This document shows, piece by piece, positions 18,201-26,675 of a DNA stretch of 64,000 bases. Numbering within the stretch: the stretch's first letter is position 1; each line of letters starts with the position of its first letter. The DNA comes from an uncultured bacterium (GTDB taxonomy: Bacteria > Verrucomicrobiota > Lentisphaeria > Victivallales > Victivallaceae). The translations under genes were made by a program, and so were the position numbers. The notes below the pieces were generated by a model that saw only the letters and a program-made list of their open reading frames with translations, had not been told where the DNA came from and made no database searches. The stretch is taken from assembly GCA_900551245.1 (NCBI GenBank), contig URVC01000010.1, positions 24,209 through 88,208 of the forward strand. The letters are read 5' to 3'.

Positions 18201-19064
18201 CTATTTGAAATCATCATGCCAGAAGTAATTGTTGACGTCACTGTGATCGGAACCGCTGCCGAGTCCGAGCAGTTCTGCGTGACGTTTGGAACCCGCGTGA
18301 AGGTCGGCATACAGAAGATTTGCGGAGTCGTTGTGGCGGCGGCTGATCTCCTTCTGCTGGAAGATGGTGTAAAAGGAGTTGGTGATGGAGCCGTCGTAGT
18401 TTTCCCGGGCGTTGTCGGCCGCCACCATGCGGACCGAAGGACGTTTCACTTTGCGGAAGACATGCCATCTGGCATCGCTTTTCCCCGATACCTCTGCTGT
18501 TGAAACGAGGTAGACGTTGAAGAAGTAGCTCGCGTTGAGGTGTTCACTGCCGCGAATGCTCTTGGGTACGATCTCTTCATCCTTGCCGTAATGGCGCCCT
18601 GCCGGGCAGACCGCGATTTTGGGAGTCCGGAATTTGTCCCCCAGATCGCCGCCGTTGGTCACGCTGTCGTCGATGGTTCCGCCGATGTATCGGACCAGCG
18701 TGTTGCCTGCCCAGGAGGAGTGGGCAGGCCCGTAGACATATTTGAAGAGCGTGCCGGAAGCCTGGTAGTACATGGCCAGTGAACCGTTGTTGTCGTCGGC
18801 ATAGGCACTGCAGGCCAGCCCGAGCTGTTTGAGATTGGAAAGACAGGTGGTCCGCTGGGCGGTTGCCCGCGCCTTGTTCAGCGCCGGAAGCAGCATCGCC
18901 GCCAGAATCGCGATGATCGCTATCACAACGAGAAGTTCAATAAGGGTAAATCGTTGGCTCTGCTGTGGCGGTCGGCTGGCTGGATGGAATTCTCTTTTGG
19001 AACTGCCGATTTCGACGGGCACGACGGAGTGAGACAGGTGGTTGAAATTGGAGAATGGCTTCAT
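18201..19064 (-). CDS. Pseudopilin-like protein with long leader
   Basis: A 287-residue protein. About 38 residues precede the pilin-type helix QR/FTLIELLVVIAIIAILAAM, a longer leader than in the other pseudopilins here. The globular domain ends with LLYADLHAGSK, a variant of the usual DGHA motif in which Gly is replaced by Leu. The residue before the mature N-terminus is Arg rather than Gly. The ATG has AAGGGG upstream, supporting the long leader, although internal initiation cannot be excluded. It is the first gene of a two-gene unit with the beta-helix protein. Confidence 0.82.
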   Translation of the reverse strand: MKPFSNFNHLSHSVVPVEIGSSKREFHPASRPPQQSQRFTLIELLVVIAIIAILAAMLLPALNKARATAQRTTCLSNLKQLGLACSAYADDNNGSLAMYYQASGTLFKYVYGPAHSSWAGNTLVRYIGGTIDDSVTNGGDLGDKFRTPKIAVCPAGRHYGKDEEIVPKSIRGSEHLNASYFFNVYLVSTAEVSGKSDARWHVFRKVKRPSVRMVAADNARENYDGSITNSFYTIFQQKEISRRHNDSANLLYADLHAGSKRHAELLGLGSGSDHSDVNNYFWHDDFK

Positions 19065-19375
19065 GTGGAATCCCCTTTTTGTGCGGCTGGATCAACTTCC
19101 CTTGGCATTGCATTGTTTTGCAAACGGTAAACGCTGATTTTCCCCCGTGTTTCTTTCGGAATCAATCCGGTGTTATTCTATATTTACAGTATACCCGGTC
19201 ATCCTGTTGAAAACAAGAGCAATTGCAGAGAGAAATTCGCAAAAAAATAGCACAAATCAACAAATGCAATCCCAATGGAAGGAGAAAACCCTCATATTCC
19301 GCCCGGTGGATCGGTGGCGGCTTGAGAAAAAGAAATATCCGCCCTCGTCGGCAGACGATGACGGATTGTTCTGCA
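19065..19375. promoter_or_regulatory. Intergenic region with probable leftward promoter
   Basis: A 311-base stretch without a gene. On the minus strand TTGTTT (19211-19216) and TATACT (19188-19193) are 17 bases apart and could drive the pseudopilin and beta-helix unit, with a leader of about 120 bases. The -35 match is weak. A second small hairpin (TCGTC-GGCA-GACGA, 19346-19359) lies next to the large one at 19376. Confidence 0.35.
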
Positions 19376-19408
19376 TTCCGACGACCGGAGTTTCTCCGGC
19401 CGTCGGAA
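19376..19408 (-). terminator. Strong 15-bp hairpin after the second beta-helix gene
   Basis: Fifteen-base arms pair fully in RNA of the minus strand (one G-U pair) around an AAA loop, 15 bases after the stop codon. No T run follows, so it may work as a 3' stabiliser or an atypical terminator. Confidence 0.5.
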
Positions 19409-19422
19409 TCTTCGTGGTGCGG

Positions 19423-21831
19423 TCAGCGCTTGTGCTTGAGCTGCCACTCGTAGAGGGAGGGGACGGCCGGCCGGGGGCGCGGCAGGGAGGTGTCCAGCGG
19501 AATGATCCGGTTTCCCTTCTCCAGGAACGGCTTGTGCAGCCCGTCGTAGAGTTTCCCGTTGCCGCCGGAGAAGAGGTTGTCGATCAGCTCCACGCCGCCG
19601 CAGTCCGGGGTGGCGAAGAGGAGGAAGGGAGACGTTTTGTCTTCCAGAATCACCGTGTTCCCCTTCAGGATGTGATCGAAGCTGGAGGTCTTCAGGAAGA
19701 AGCCCACCCCGTTCTTCGCCCGGAAACGGTTCCAGGCGAAGATCCAGTTCTCATTCATTCCGCCGAGATAGACCGCGTCGGAGATGGAACTGCCGTCGCA
19801 GTTGTAGACCACGTTGCGGGGGCCGTTCGGCCCGTGGGCGCCGTCCTCCGGCGCCGAGGCCCAGAAGATGTTGCCGTAGCCGCCGTACTCCCGGGTGTCG
19901 CTGATGACGGTGCAGTTTTCAAACAGATTCTCCGTGCTCCAGCCGGCGTGCCACTGCGCGTCGCAGTGGTAGAAGGTTCCGTTGCGGATCACATTGCCGG
20001 AGGCGCCCCACTGGACGACCGGCGCATGACGCATCCGGCGGGTGACGATGCCGTCGATCAGGGAGTCCGAGCAGGTGTCCCAGCCGACGTAGGCGGTTCC
20101 GCCGCCGCCGTTGAACCAGCTGCCGTCGAATTCGCAGCTCAGAATTGAACAGAATTTCGCGTGCGTGCCGTAGACCGGATTGCGGCCGCAGCGGATTACC
20201 TTCAGATTTTCCGCCACGCAGTCCGCCGCATACTCGAAAGTGACGCTGCTCACCCAGTAATCGAATTTGGTCTCGAGGGTCATTCCGGCAATCCGGCCGC
20301 CGCGGATGATGTCGAATTTCCGCACGAAGGAGAGGTCCGCTACCGGGTAGTCCAGCCGCAGCGGCTGGTTGAACGTCAGTTTCCTGCCCTCCACTTTTTC
20401 CACAAAGAGGTGGGTACTGCGGAAGTTGCCCCAGTTGCAGGCGTTGCCGGTCACGGCGCGGCGGGCCGGCGTCTCCAGCGCCCGCAGAACGACGATGTCC
20501 CCCGCCCGGAACGGATGATCCTTCGCCTGGACTTCCACGGAGAATGCCCCGCGCACGCCGTCTTTCGCAATCCGGTAGTCTTTGTAGCGGAATCCTTTCC
20601 CCTGAAAGGCGATGAAGCCTCGCGGCGCCTGCGGCGGCAGGGTGGGGCGGCAGGTTTTGTCCACCGTGACTTCCGCTTCGGTGGTGAACGTTTCGCCGCT
20701 CTGGTATTCGGCGATGCCGCGCAGTTTGTGTTTCCCCGGCTTGACGGAAGCGGGGAGATTCTTCACGTAAAAGGAGGCGTTGCCGGAGTGCAGGCCGCGG
20801 GTGAAGCGCCCGAACTCCTTGCCGTCCACCTCCAGCTTCAGCGCCCGCAGTCCCGCCGGTCTCGCGTAGAGATGGATCGGCTGTTTCGGAGCAATCCGGC
20901 TGCCGTTTTCGATGCCGTACAGATCCACCCGGTCATTGCCGGTGTCGTAGGTGAAATCGATCTTTGTCCTGTCGACGCCGGCTCCCTCCAGCGTCACGAA
21001 ATCTTTCGTGATGGTCAGCATCTTCGCCATCTTGAACTCGCCGGCCGGAATCTTCACGGTTCCACCGTCGGCGGGCAGTGAATCGATCGCTTTCCGCAAC
21101 GGCTCGTACAGGTCGTCACCGGATTTCACCATCAGCTGGATCACGGTTTCCCCCGCCTGATTCAGCACGTCCTTCCGGGCGCCGGCGTAGGTGAAATCCG
21201 GGTAGACGATGCCGTCCGGCCCGGGGAAATCCGCCGCGGTCAGTTTCGCCTTTTCCTCCGGGCGGATCTTGTACTGCGGCTGCCACGGCGGCGGGGCCGC
21301 TGTGACGGGCAGGGCTTCGAGCCGGATGTCATCCAGGCGGATTACCTGCTTGATGGAGTGCGGAATGTAGAGTTTCACCCGGGCGTAACTGGTGTCGCCG
21401 GAGTAGGCGGCCCCCTTGAAATCGACCTTGATCCACGCATCCTTCGACGCCGGAGCGCTTCCGTAATGGAAGCCGTTGTTGCCGATCTTCCGGTTGCGGG
21501 CGTTGTAGAATTCGATGCCGACGGTGGCGCCATAGCCTTCGGCGAGCTGGATTTTGCCGGTCACGCGATAGATTCCCCGGGAGAGGGGGATCTTTTTCGA
21601 CCAGAGGACGCCGCGGTGCTGTTTTTCCGGTTTTCCGGCGGGGTCGAAACGGACCTCTGCCGCTTTTTTCCCGGAAGCGGCGATGTCGGAGACGGAGACT
21701 TGCGCCCGCCCCGGTGGAAGTTCCCAGTTCTGGAGGCCGTCTTCAAAACCGCTTTGAAACTTCAGTTCCCCCGCGGACAAGGCACTGCCCGCAAGCAGAG
21801 AACACAAAGAGAGTACAAAAACGTTCTTCAT
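19423..21831 (-). CDS. Secreted pectate-lyase-like beta-helix protein
   Basis: An 802-residue protein. A signal peptide (NVFVLSLCSLLAGSALSAG) is followed by a carbohydrate-binding-like jelly roll (about 20-160). A pectate-lyase superfamily segment comes next (about 215-300, with PLRKAIDSLPADGGTVKIPAG and FVTLEGAGVDRTKI), then inserted sandwich domains and a second stretch of beta-helix coils to the C-terminus (CVAENLKVIRCGRNP, NVIRNGTFYHC, LFENCTVISDT). It should act on an uronic-acid-rich or similar polymer outside the cytoplasm; lyase versus hydrolase cannot be told. AAAGGG precedes the ATG. It is the last gene of the GntR-SBP and pseudopilin operon, ten bases after the pseudopilin stop. 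Confidence 0.75.
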   Translation of the reverse strand: MKNVFVLSLCSLLAGSALSAGELKFQSGFEDGLQNWELPPGRAQVSVSDIAASGKKAAEVRFDPAGKPEKQHRGVLWSKKIPLSRGIYRVTGKIQLAEGYGATVGIEFYNARNRKIGNNGFHYGSAPASKDAWIKVDFKGAAYSGDTSYARVKLYIPHSIKQVIRLDDIRLEALPVTAAPPPWQPQYKIRPEEKAKLTAADFPGPDGIVYPDFTYAGARKDVLNQAGETVIQLMVKSGDDLYEPLRKAIDSLPADGGTVKIPAGEFKMAKMLTITKDFVTLEGAGVDRTKIDFTYDTGNDRVDLYGIENGSRIAPKQPIHLYARPAGLRALKLEVDGKEFGRFTRGLHSGNASFYVKNLPASVKPGKHKLRGIAEYQSGETFTTEAEVTVDKTCRPTLPPQAPRGFIAFQGKGFRYKDYRIAKDGVRGAFSVEVQAKDHPFRAGDIVVLRALETPARRAVTGNACNWGNFRSTHLFVEKVEGRKLTFNQPLRLDYPVADLSFVRKFDIIRGGRIAGMTLETKFDYWVSSVTFEYAADCVAENLKVIRCGRNPVYGTHAKFCSILSCEFDGSWFNGGGGTAYVGWDTCSDSLIDGIVTRRMRHAPVVQWGASGNVIRNGTFYHCDAQWHAGWSTENLFENCTVISDTREYGGYGNIFWASAPEDGAHGPNGPRNVVYNCDGSSISDAVYLGGMNENWIFAWNRFRAKNGVGFFLKTSSFDHILKGNTVILEDKTSPFLLFATPDCGGVELIDNLFSGGNGKLYDGLHKPFLEKGNRIIPLDTSLPRPRPAVPSLYEWQLKHKR

Positions 21832-21841
21832 CGTTTACCCT

Positions 21842-22627
21842 TTACAGAAACATGTTGTCGATCGTGGTCGGGAACATGGTGAGCAGTTTTTCATCCGTAT
21901 CGTAGATGCTGAAATTGCTGGCATGGCCATCGAGAAACACCGTGTTGGCTCTGCCGTCGCCGTGACAGTTGTTGATGTAGAGCGAAGCCTTGCCGACCCA
22001 GTCACTGCGTCCCCAGAAAGAGAGACTGCTGGTGTTGCCCAGCACCTGATTTTCGTCGAGAAAGGCATCCAGAAAACCTGGCTTGGCGGCGGGACTCCGG
22101 TAACGGTTTATTTTCGGCAGCTGATTGTTGTTGGTTTTCACCGAGGAATACCCCAGAACACGGGCGGCGAGGCCATAAGAGGCCAGTGTGAGCGGAGTGG
22201 AAGTATCACTGGAATCCGGCAGGCTGATCTCTCCGACGTTGGAGGGCGGGGCCATTTTGAAGCTGTCGTAGGCCGGGCAGAATGTCACCTTGTTTCTGGA
22301 GCGTTCATAGTAGACCCTGCGGTTAATGTAACCGGCCCGGAAGAATTTTTCCCACGGATGAAGGTGCGGAAACCCGGTGCCCGGTGTGGAGTTGGGAAAT
22401 TCGCAGGCGGGGATGTATCCTGTGAAATCATTCACGTAGAGATTGATCCAGGTGCCGTGCTGTTTGAGATTGCTGAGGCACTGCGTGCTCTGCGCCCGCC
22501 CGCGCGCCTGGTTGAGCGCCGGAAGCAGCATGGAGGCCAGAATTGCGATGATCGCAATTACGACAAGCAATTCAATAAGCGTAAAATACTTTCTCCGATG
22601 GTTTCCGATGCCGAGTATGTTGTTCAT
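21842..22627 (-). CDS. Pseudopilin-like protein
   Basis: A 261-residue protein with a basic leader, then KY/FTLIELLVVIAIIAILASM and a soluble domain ending in TVFLDGHASNF. The residue before Phe is Tyr, not Gly. The ATG overlaps the upstream regulator stop as ATGA and has AGGAGGTGG inside the regulator coding end, so translation is probably coupled. Position and coupling suggest that the pseudopilin is expressed only when the regulator transcript is made, together with the downstream beta-helix enzyme. Confidence 0.85.
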   Translation of the reverse strand: MNNILGIGNHRRKYFTLIELLVVIAIIAILASMLLPALNQARGRAQSTQCLSNLKQHGTWINLYVNDFTGYIPACEFPNSTPGTGFPHLHPWEKFFRAGYINRRVYYERSRNKVTFCPAYDSFKMAPPSNVGEISLPDSSDTSTPLTLASYGLAARVLGYSSVKTNNNQLPKINRYRSPAAKPGFLDAFLDENQVLGNTSSLSFWGRSDWVGKASLYINNCHGDGRANTVFLDGHASNFSIYDTDEKLLTMFPTTIDNMFL

Positions 22628-24027
22628 ATCCACCTCCTGTAAAAAAGTTGATTGTTGGAAAAGGGCAAATGATGTTCTGCTCTCTGACCGCAGTCCGGCC
22701 GCAGTGTCTCCATGACGATGCGGATGGCTGCCGCCAGCCGTTTTGCCGCAGCTTCCGGCGGATCGTCGGAGGCGATGATGCGGCAGATCCCGTTGTGGAG
22801 CACGGTGGAGATGATGGGCGAATCGACGTTGTATTCTGCCGATACCGTTTTCATCTCCTCCAGGAATACCCGGTCGCGGGGATCGTTCCGGTCGATGCCG
22901 GCCATGGCCGAAGAGATCCGGATCGGAATACCGTAACGCTGGCGCCCGATGAAGTTTTGAACCCGTTCGCCGAGCAGGCAGTGAAGGTATTTGCGGATCA
23001 AGGCTTCGTCGACGCACTCCTTGCGGACGCAGATGAGGTCGGTCGCCTGCGCCGTCAGACGGGTTCCCCCCGGAATCAGCGGCAGCGGCACCGCGCCCCA
23101 GTTGTCGAAGTCACGGTTGCGCCCCTGGCTGTAAAACTCCCGGTCGGCGATCTGAAAGGCGCGGGTGCCCCGCCAGAAAGAGGCGGGGGGAACGCCCGGC
23201 TTCTCCTCGCCGGTGGACTGCAGAATCCGCCGGAGCTCCTGCAGCAATGTGATGCCGCGGATGGTCTCCGGAGAGTCGATGCACACTTTGCAGGAGCCGT
23301 CGGGCTGCCGGCTGAGCAGTTTCCCGCCGGCACGGAAGAGGAAATTCATCCAGAAATAGGGGTATTCGTTGAAGTTCAACACCTGATCCATGTTGAAGCG
23401 GCCGCGGAGCTGCCGGAGGGCGTTGAGAAAACTCTCCCAGGACCAGTCGTGCTCCGGTTCGGGCAGGTTGCACTGCGCGAGCATTTCCCGGTTGTAGAAG
23501 ACCACCCGGGGCGAGAAGATGAAGGGGATGCCGAAGACCCGCCCGTCCGGCTCCCGGAAGCCGCGGAACGGAAACTGAAAGAAGCGGTTCTCATCGTAAA
23601 TCTCCTCCGGGAGGTAGGGGGAGAGGTCGAGGTACTCATCGCGGTGTTCCTGCAGATAGAGAGTGACCCGCAGTTCGAACATCCCCTCGTCGAAGTTGCG
23701 GGCGAGCCGGATCTCCGGGAGCTCTTCCGCGAGCAGATTGCGGAACTCCTCCTGCCACGGCATCAGGATCCCCGGCCGGAGCAGCAGCATGTGGTTGCGG
23801 ATTCTCCGGTACTCCCAGCCGGTCCGGACATAGGTGCCGCGGCGGGAAACGCATTCGACGATTCCATCCTGCTCCAGCGAGGAGACCGCGTGCTGCACCA
23901 GCAGAAACGACGCCCCCACCTCCGCGGCAATGTCCCGCGCGCCGGGAAGCTTCGACCCGGTCGGAAACCGGCCGGATTCGATCCCGTCCAGCAGAAACTC
24001 CCGCACCTGTGAGAGCTTGTCCTTCAT
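22624..24027 (-). CDS. GntR-type regulator fused to a solute-binding-protein domain
   Basis: A 467-residue protein. Residues 1-70 are a GntR winged helix-turn-helix (FPTGSKLPGARDIAAEVGAS, SSLEQDGIVECVSRRGTYVR). The remainder resembles a family 1 extracellular sugar-binding protein without its signal peptide (EEIYDENRFFQFPF, VVFYNREMLAQCNLPEPEHDWSWE, GGKLLSRQPDG). The binding protein has apparently become a cytoplasmic ligand sensor, parallel to GntR/LacI-type regulators such as AraR. The ATG has a weak GGGAT site; no better start lies nearby. It heads an operon with a pseudopilin and a beta-helix enzyme under a near-consensus promoter. The sugar is unknown. Confidence 0.82.
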   Translation of the reverse strand: MKDKLSQVREFLLDGIESGRFPTGSKLPGARDIAAEVGASFLLVQHAVSSLEQDGIVECVSRRGTYVRTGWEYRRIRNHMLLLRPGILMPWQEEFRNLLAEELPEIRLARNFDEGMFELRVTLYLQEHRDEYLDLSPYLPEEIYDENRFFQFPFRGFREPDGRVFGIPFIFSPRVVFYNREMLAQCNLPEPEHDWSWESFLNALRQLRGRFNMDQVLNFNEYPYFWMNFLFRAGGKLLSRQPDGSCKVCIDSPETIRGITLLQELRRILQSTGEEKPGVPPASFWRGTRAFQIADREFYSQGRNRDFDNWGAVPLPLIPGGTRLTAQATDLICVRKECVDEALIRKYLHCLLGERVQNFIGRQRYGIPIRISSAMAGIDRNDPRDRVFLEEMKTVSAEYNVDSPIISTVLHNGICRIIASDDPPEAAAKRLAAAIRIVMETLRPDCGQRAEHHLPFSNNQLFYRRWI

Positions 24028-24066
24028 ATCCCGTCGCACCTGTACTGCTTGATTGAACTCTGCTAT

Positions 24067-24095
24067 ATTATGCCACAAATCTCTGGCTATGTCAA
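24067..24095 (-). promoter_or_regulatory. Near-consensus promoter of the GntR-SBP operon
   Basis: On the minus strand a perfect TTGACA and CATAAT (5/6) are 17 bases apart, about 40 bases before the start codon. The surrounding gap 24028-24342 (315 bases) holds no gene; its right part only carries the end of the GH13 transcript, where I saw no clear terminator. Confidence 0.75.
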
Positions 24096-24342
24096 GAGCG
24101 CGATATGATTTTTTTTGAAAAAGTGGAGGAATTCCGATTGATTCCTCCTGTGCGATTTTTCTTCGGGAACATTGTTCTGGGAAATTGTTCTGCCGCGAGC
24201 TGCTGCGCAGCGTCGTGGTTCCCATGAATGCCATCATCCGGGGGACCGGGCCGCCGGATGGCGAATCGAACTTGTACTAGGCCGGGACCGACGGCGCGCC
24301 GGAGAAGTTCCCGCAGGTGGTCTTCTGCTGACGGAGCCGGCT

Positions 24343-25860
24343 TCAGCGGCGGAGCGGCCGGGCGGCCGGGGCGACGAGACAGACGCCCAGACGGCCTTCC
24401 CGTACGAAGAGATCGAACTTGTTCAACTCCTCCGCCGTGCCGGTGGCAAGCACGTTCCCGGTCAGCAGGTCGGTGACGGCAAATCGCTCGCCGGGAGAGA
24501 ACTTCAGCAGTTCATACGGAATCGTGACCGTGTAGTTCCCGTCAATCGGGCTGTTGTTCGGAATGACCAGCACCGCGGAATCCCCCCGGTACCGGGCGTA
24601 GGGCTGACAGAGCTGCTCCGGCCGGTTGCGGAACCAGGGGGGAAGCACTTTCACTTTGGCGATGTTCGATTTCCGGTGATCGTCCGGGAAGTATTCGAAA
24701 ATCTCCGGATAGAGCCGCCGGATGCGGATCATCCGCTTGACGGTTTCAAAAAATTCCCGATTTTCCCGCCGGGCGCCGGTGTCGATCTTCCGGTCGTAGA
24801 GCCACCGCCGCGGCACCCGCCGGTAGGGGTAGGGGTTGTTCCACTCCTCCCCGAGAAACCAGATGGGCAGAAACGGGGAGAGAATGGCCTGATAGGCGAA
24901 GGCGATGATGTCCCCCTGCGACGAGTATCCCTTGCTGTCGTGGTTGGAGAGCATCATTGCGTAGAAGCGTTCCGTGCCGCCCGGTTTGCTGTAATCGTCC
25001 ACCGCGCCGAGCTGCGCGCCGCTCCGGACCAGATCGACGATGTTGTTGACCAGCAGACTGTCGCAATCCATCATCTTCGTCCGGTTGCGGGCCGGCCCCG
25101 GAATGAATGCATTCTGATCAAAGTCGAACGTGTCGCGGCGGCAGCTGGCGTGTTCCGAAAAGAAGATCACTTTCCGCCCCAGTTTCAGCAGTCGAGTCCG
25201 GGCTTCGCGGTAGGGCTCGTATTTGCAGAAATTGGGGCCGCAGTCGCAGCGGAACCCGTCGGCGCCGGTGCGGAGAATGCACTGCACCAGATTGCGGATG
25301 AACCATTCGTTCAGCTCCGGATTGCTCCAGTCGAAGAGCCAGCCGTCCCACTCCTTCTTGAATTCGCCGGTGAACCACTCCGGTTTCTCCCGCCGCAACG
25401 GAGCATCTTCGCGGACTCCCCACGAGATGACGTCCAGAAACACCCGGATGTTTCGTTTGTGGCACTCATCGACGAACTGTCTGACCCGGTTCCAGCACTC
25501 CTCGTCGCTGCCCGGCCCGGTCAGACGCTTGTTGATGGTGTGGATCCCGTGGTTGCCGTAGTGCCCGCCTGCGTGGAGCGGGGTGATCCAGACGCCGTTC
25601 ACGCCGGTTTCCGCCAGATGGTCGAGGGTTTTCGCCATGCCGCTGAATTTTCGATTGGAGGAGGCGGTCTCGATATTGAGCTCCACCAGAATCAGGCTTT
25701 TGAGCCAGTCGGGGTGGCCGATCGCCTTGCCCGGAGAGTATTCCAGCTTCACCTCGCTGTCGGGGCGAATGGGAGGAAGAAGCGCGGAGTTGTCGATCGT
25801 CTGCGGTGTGGCGGCGGAGACGCCCGTTGCGAACAGGAGAGCCAAAAGAAGAAATTTCAT
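24343..25860 (-). CDS. Secreted GH13 alpha-amylase-family protein
   Basis: A 505-residue protein with a signal peptide (KFLLLALLFATGVSAA). The GH13 catalytic barrel shows the conserved regions in order: GVNGVWITPLHAGGHYG, RNIRVFLDVISWG, the nucleophile Asp in GADGFRCDCGPNF, the acid/base Glu in IFFSEHASC, and the third acid in LSNHDSKGYS. A C-terminal beta domain follows. The second conserved region lacks the usual DxVxNH residues, so specificity may differ from classical amylases. GAGGAAA precedes the ATG by six bases. It is the last gene of an operon with a GH43-like enzyme and a pseudopilin, which argues for a glucose-containing glycan. Confidence 0.82.
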   Translation of the reverse strand: MKFLLLALLFATGVSAATPQTIDNSALLPPIRPDSEVKLEYSPGKAIGHPDWLKSLILVELNIETASSNRKFSGMAKTLDHLAETGVNGVWITPLHAGGHYGNHGIHTINKRLTGPGSDEECWNRVRQFVDECHKRNIRVFLDVISWGVREDAPLRREKPEWFTGEFKKEWDGWLFDWSNPELNEWFIRNLVQCILRTGADGFRCDCGPNFCKYEPYREARTRLLKLGRKVIFFSEHASCRRDTFDFDQNAFIPGPARNRTKMMDCDSLLVNNIVDLVRSGAQLGAVDDYSKPGGTERFYAMMLSNHDSKGYSSQGDIIAFAYQAILSPFLPIWFLGEEWNNPYPYRRVPRRWLYDRKIDTGARRENREFFETVKRMIRIRRLYPEIFEYFPDDHRKSNIAKVKVLPPWFRNRPEQLCQPYARYRGDSAVLVIPNNSPIDGNYTVTIPYELLKFSPGERFAVTDLLTGNVLATGTAEELNKFDLFVREGRLGVCLVAPAARPLRR

Positions 25861-25880
25861 GAAAGGTTTCCTCATCCGGG

Positions 25881-26675
25881 TTATCGGGTGGAGCATTTCT
25901 GCCCGTTCCGGTTGTAGTAGTAGCGGCATTTGTTGGCGGTTTGATACAGTTTTTTCACATCGAGCGCGACGGCGTGCCCGTCGGCGAACAGAACGTTGAC
26001 GTTCCGCGGGGAGTGCCAGGTCTTGACGTAGCCCAGACCGGTGCCGTTCATGCTCCACCCCCAGCCGTTCTTGTTGAAGTTGTCGCCGGTGACGAAGTCG
26101 GCGGTGGAGTTGCAGGTGTCGCCCAGAAGCATCGTGTTGGCGGGTTTGCGGATTTTTTTGGTGCTGAGAAAACTGGTCCAGTCACCGTTCGGCCGCTCCC
26201 AGACCGGACCGATCTCCTCTTCGAAACTGCTGTCGGCGCAGACCAGCATGAAGATTCCGTAGGTGCGGTTGAGAAACTCATTGCAGTTGGTGTCGGTGAT
26301 CGGGAGCGTGGGGTAGATCGCATCCGGGCACTGGGTGAATTTCGCCGTATTGATCCAGTTCCCCTTGTAGTAGGTGCGGGGCAGGAGGTTGGCGAAGGCC
26401 AGCGCGGCGGCCCAGCCGGGGGTCTTGTCGCGCAGTTTGACCTGCTGCGGAATCAGTTCGCCATGGGCGTCGGCGTAGAACCGGAGCACCATCCCGCACT
26501 GCTTGAAGTTGTTGATGCAGGAGATTGCCCGGGCGGTTGTCCGCGCTTTGTTCAGCGCCGGGAGCAGCATGGCGGCCAGGATTGCAATGATTGCAATCAC
26601 AACCAGGAGTTCAATAAGAGTGAAAGAAAGTCCCCGGCGTTTTCCGCCGGATTTTCTGTGGGGTGTTCCGTTCAT
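25881..26675 (-). CDS. Pseudopilin-like protein
   Basis: A 264-residue protein with a basic leader (KSGGKRRG), the helix LS/FTLIELLVVIAIIAILAAM, and a soluble domain ending NVLFADGHAVALD. Ser, not Gly, precedes the mature Phe. Its ATG overlaps the stop of the GH43-like gene as ATGA, so the two are translationally coupled. The GH13 start lies 20 bases beyond its stop. The three genes form one leftward operon. Confidence 0.85.
   Translation of the reverse strand: MNGTPHRKSGGKRRGLSFTLIELLVVIAIIAILAAMLLPALNKARTTARAISCINNFKQCGMVLRFYADAHGELIPQQVKLRDKTPGWAAALAFANLLPRTYYKGNWINTAKFTQCPDAIYPTLPITDTNCNEFLNRTYGIFMLVCADSSFEEEIGPVWERPNGDWTSFLSTKKIRKPANTMLLGDTCNSTADFVTGDNFNKNGWGWSMNGTGLGYVKTWHSPRNVNVLFADGHAVALDVKKLYQTANKCRYYYNRNGQKCSTR

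Noticed and set aside
22648..24012. A 454-codon plus-strand frame
   Set aside because: It is antisense to the GntR-SBP fusion and its composition is typical of a shadow frame.
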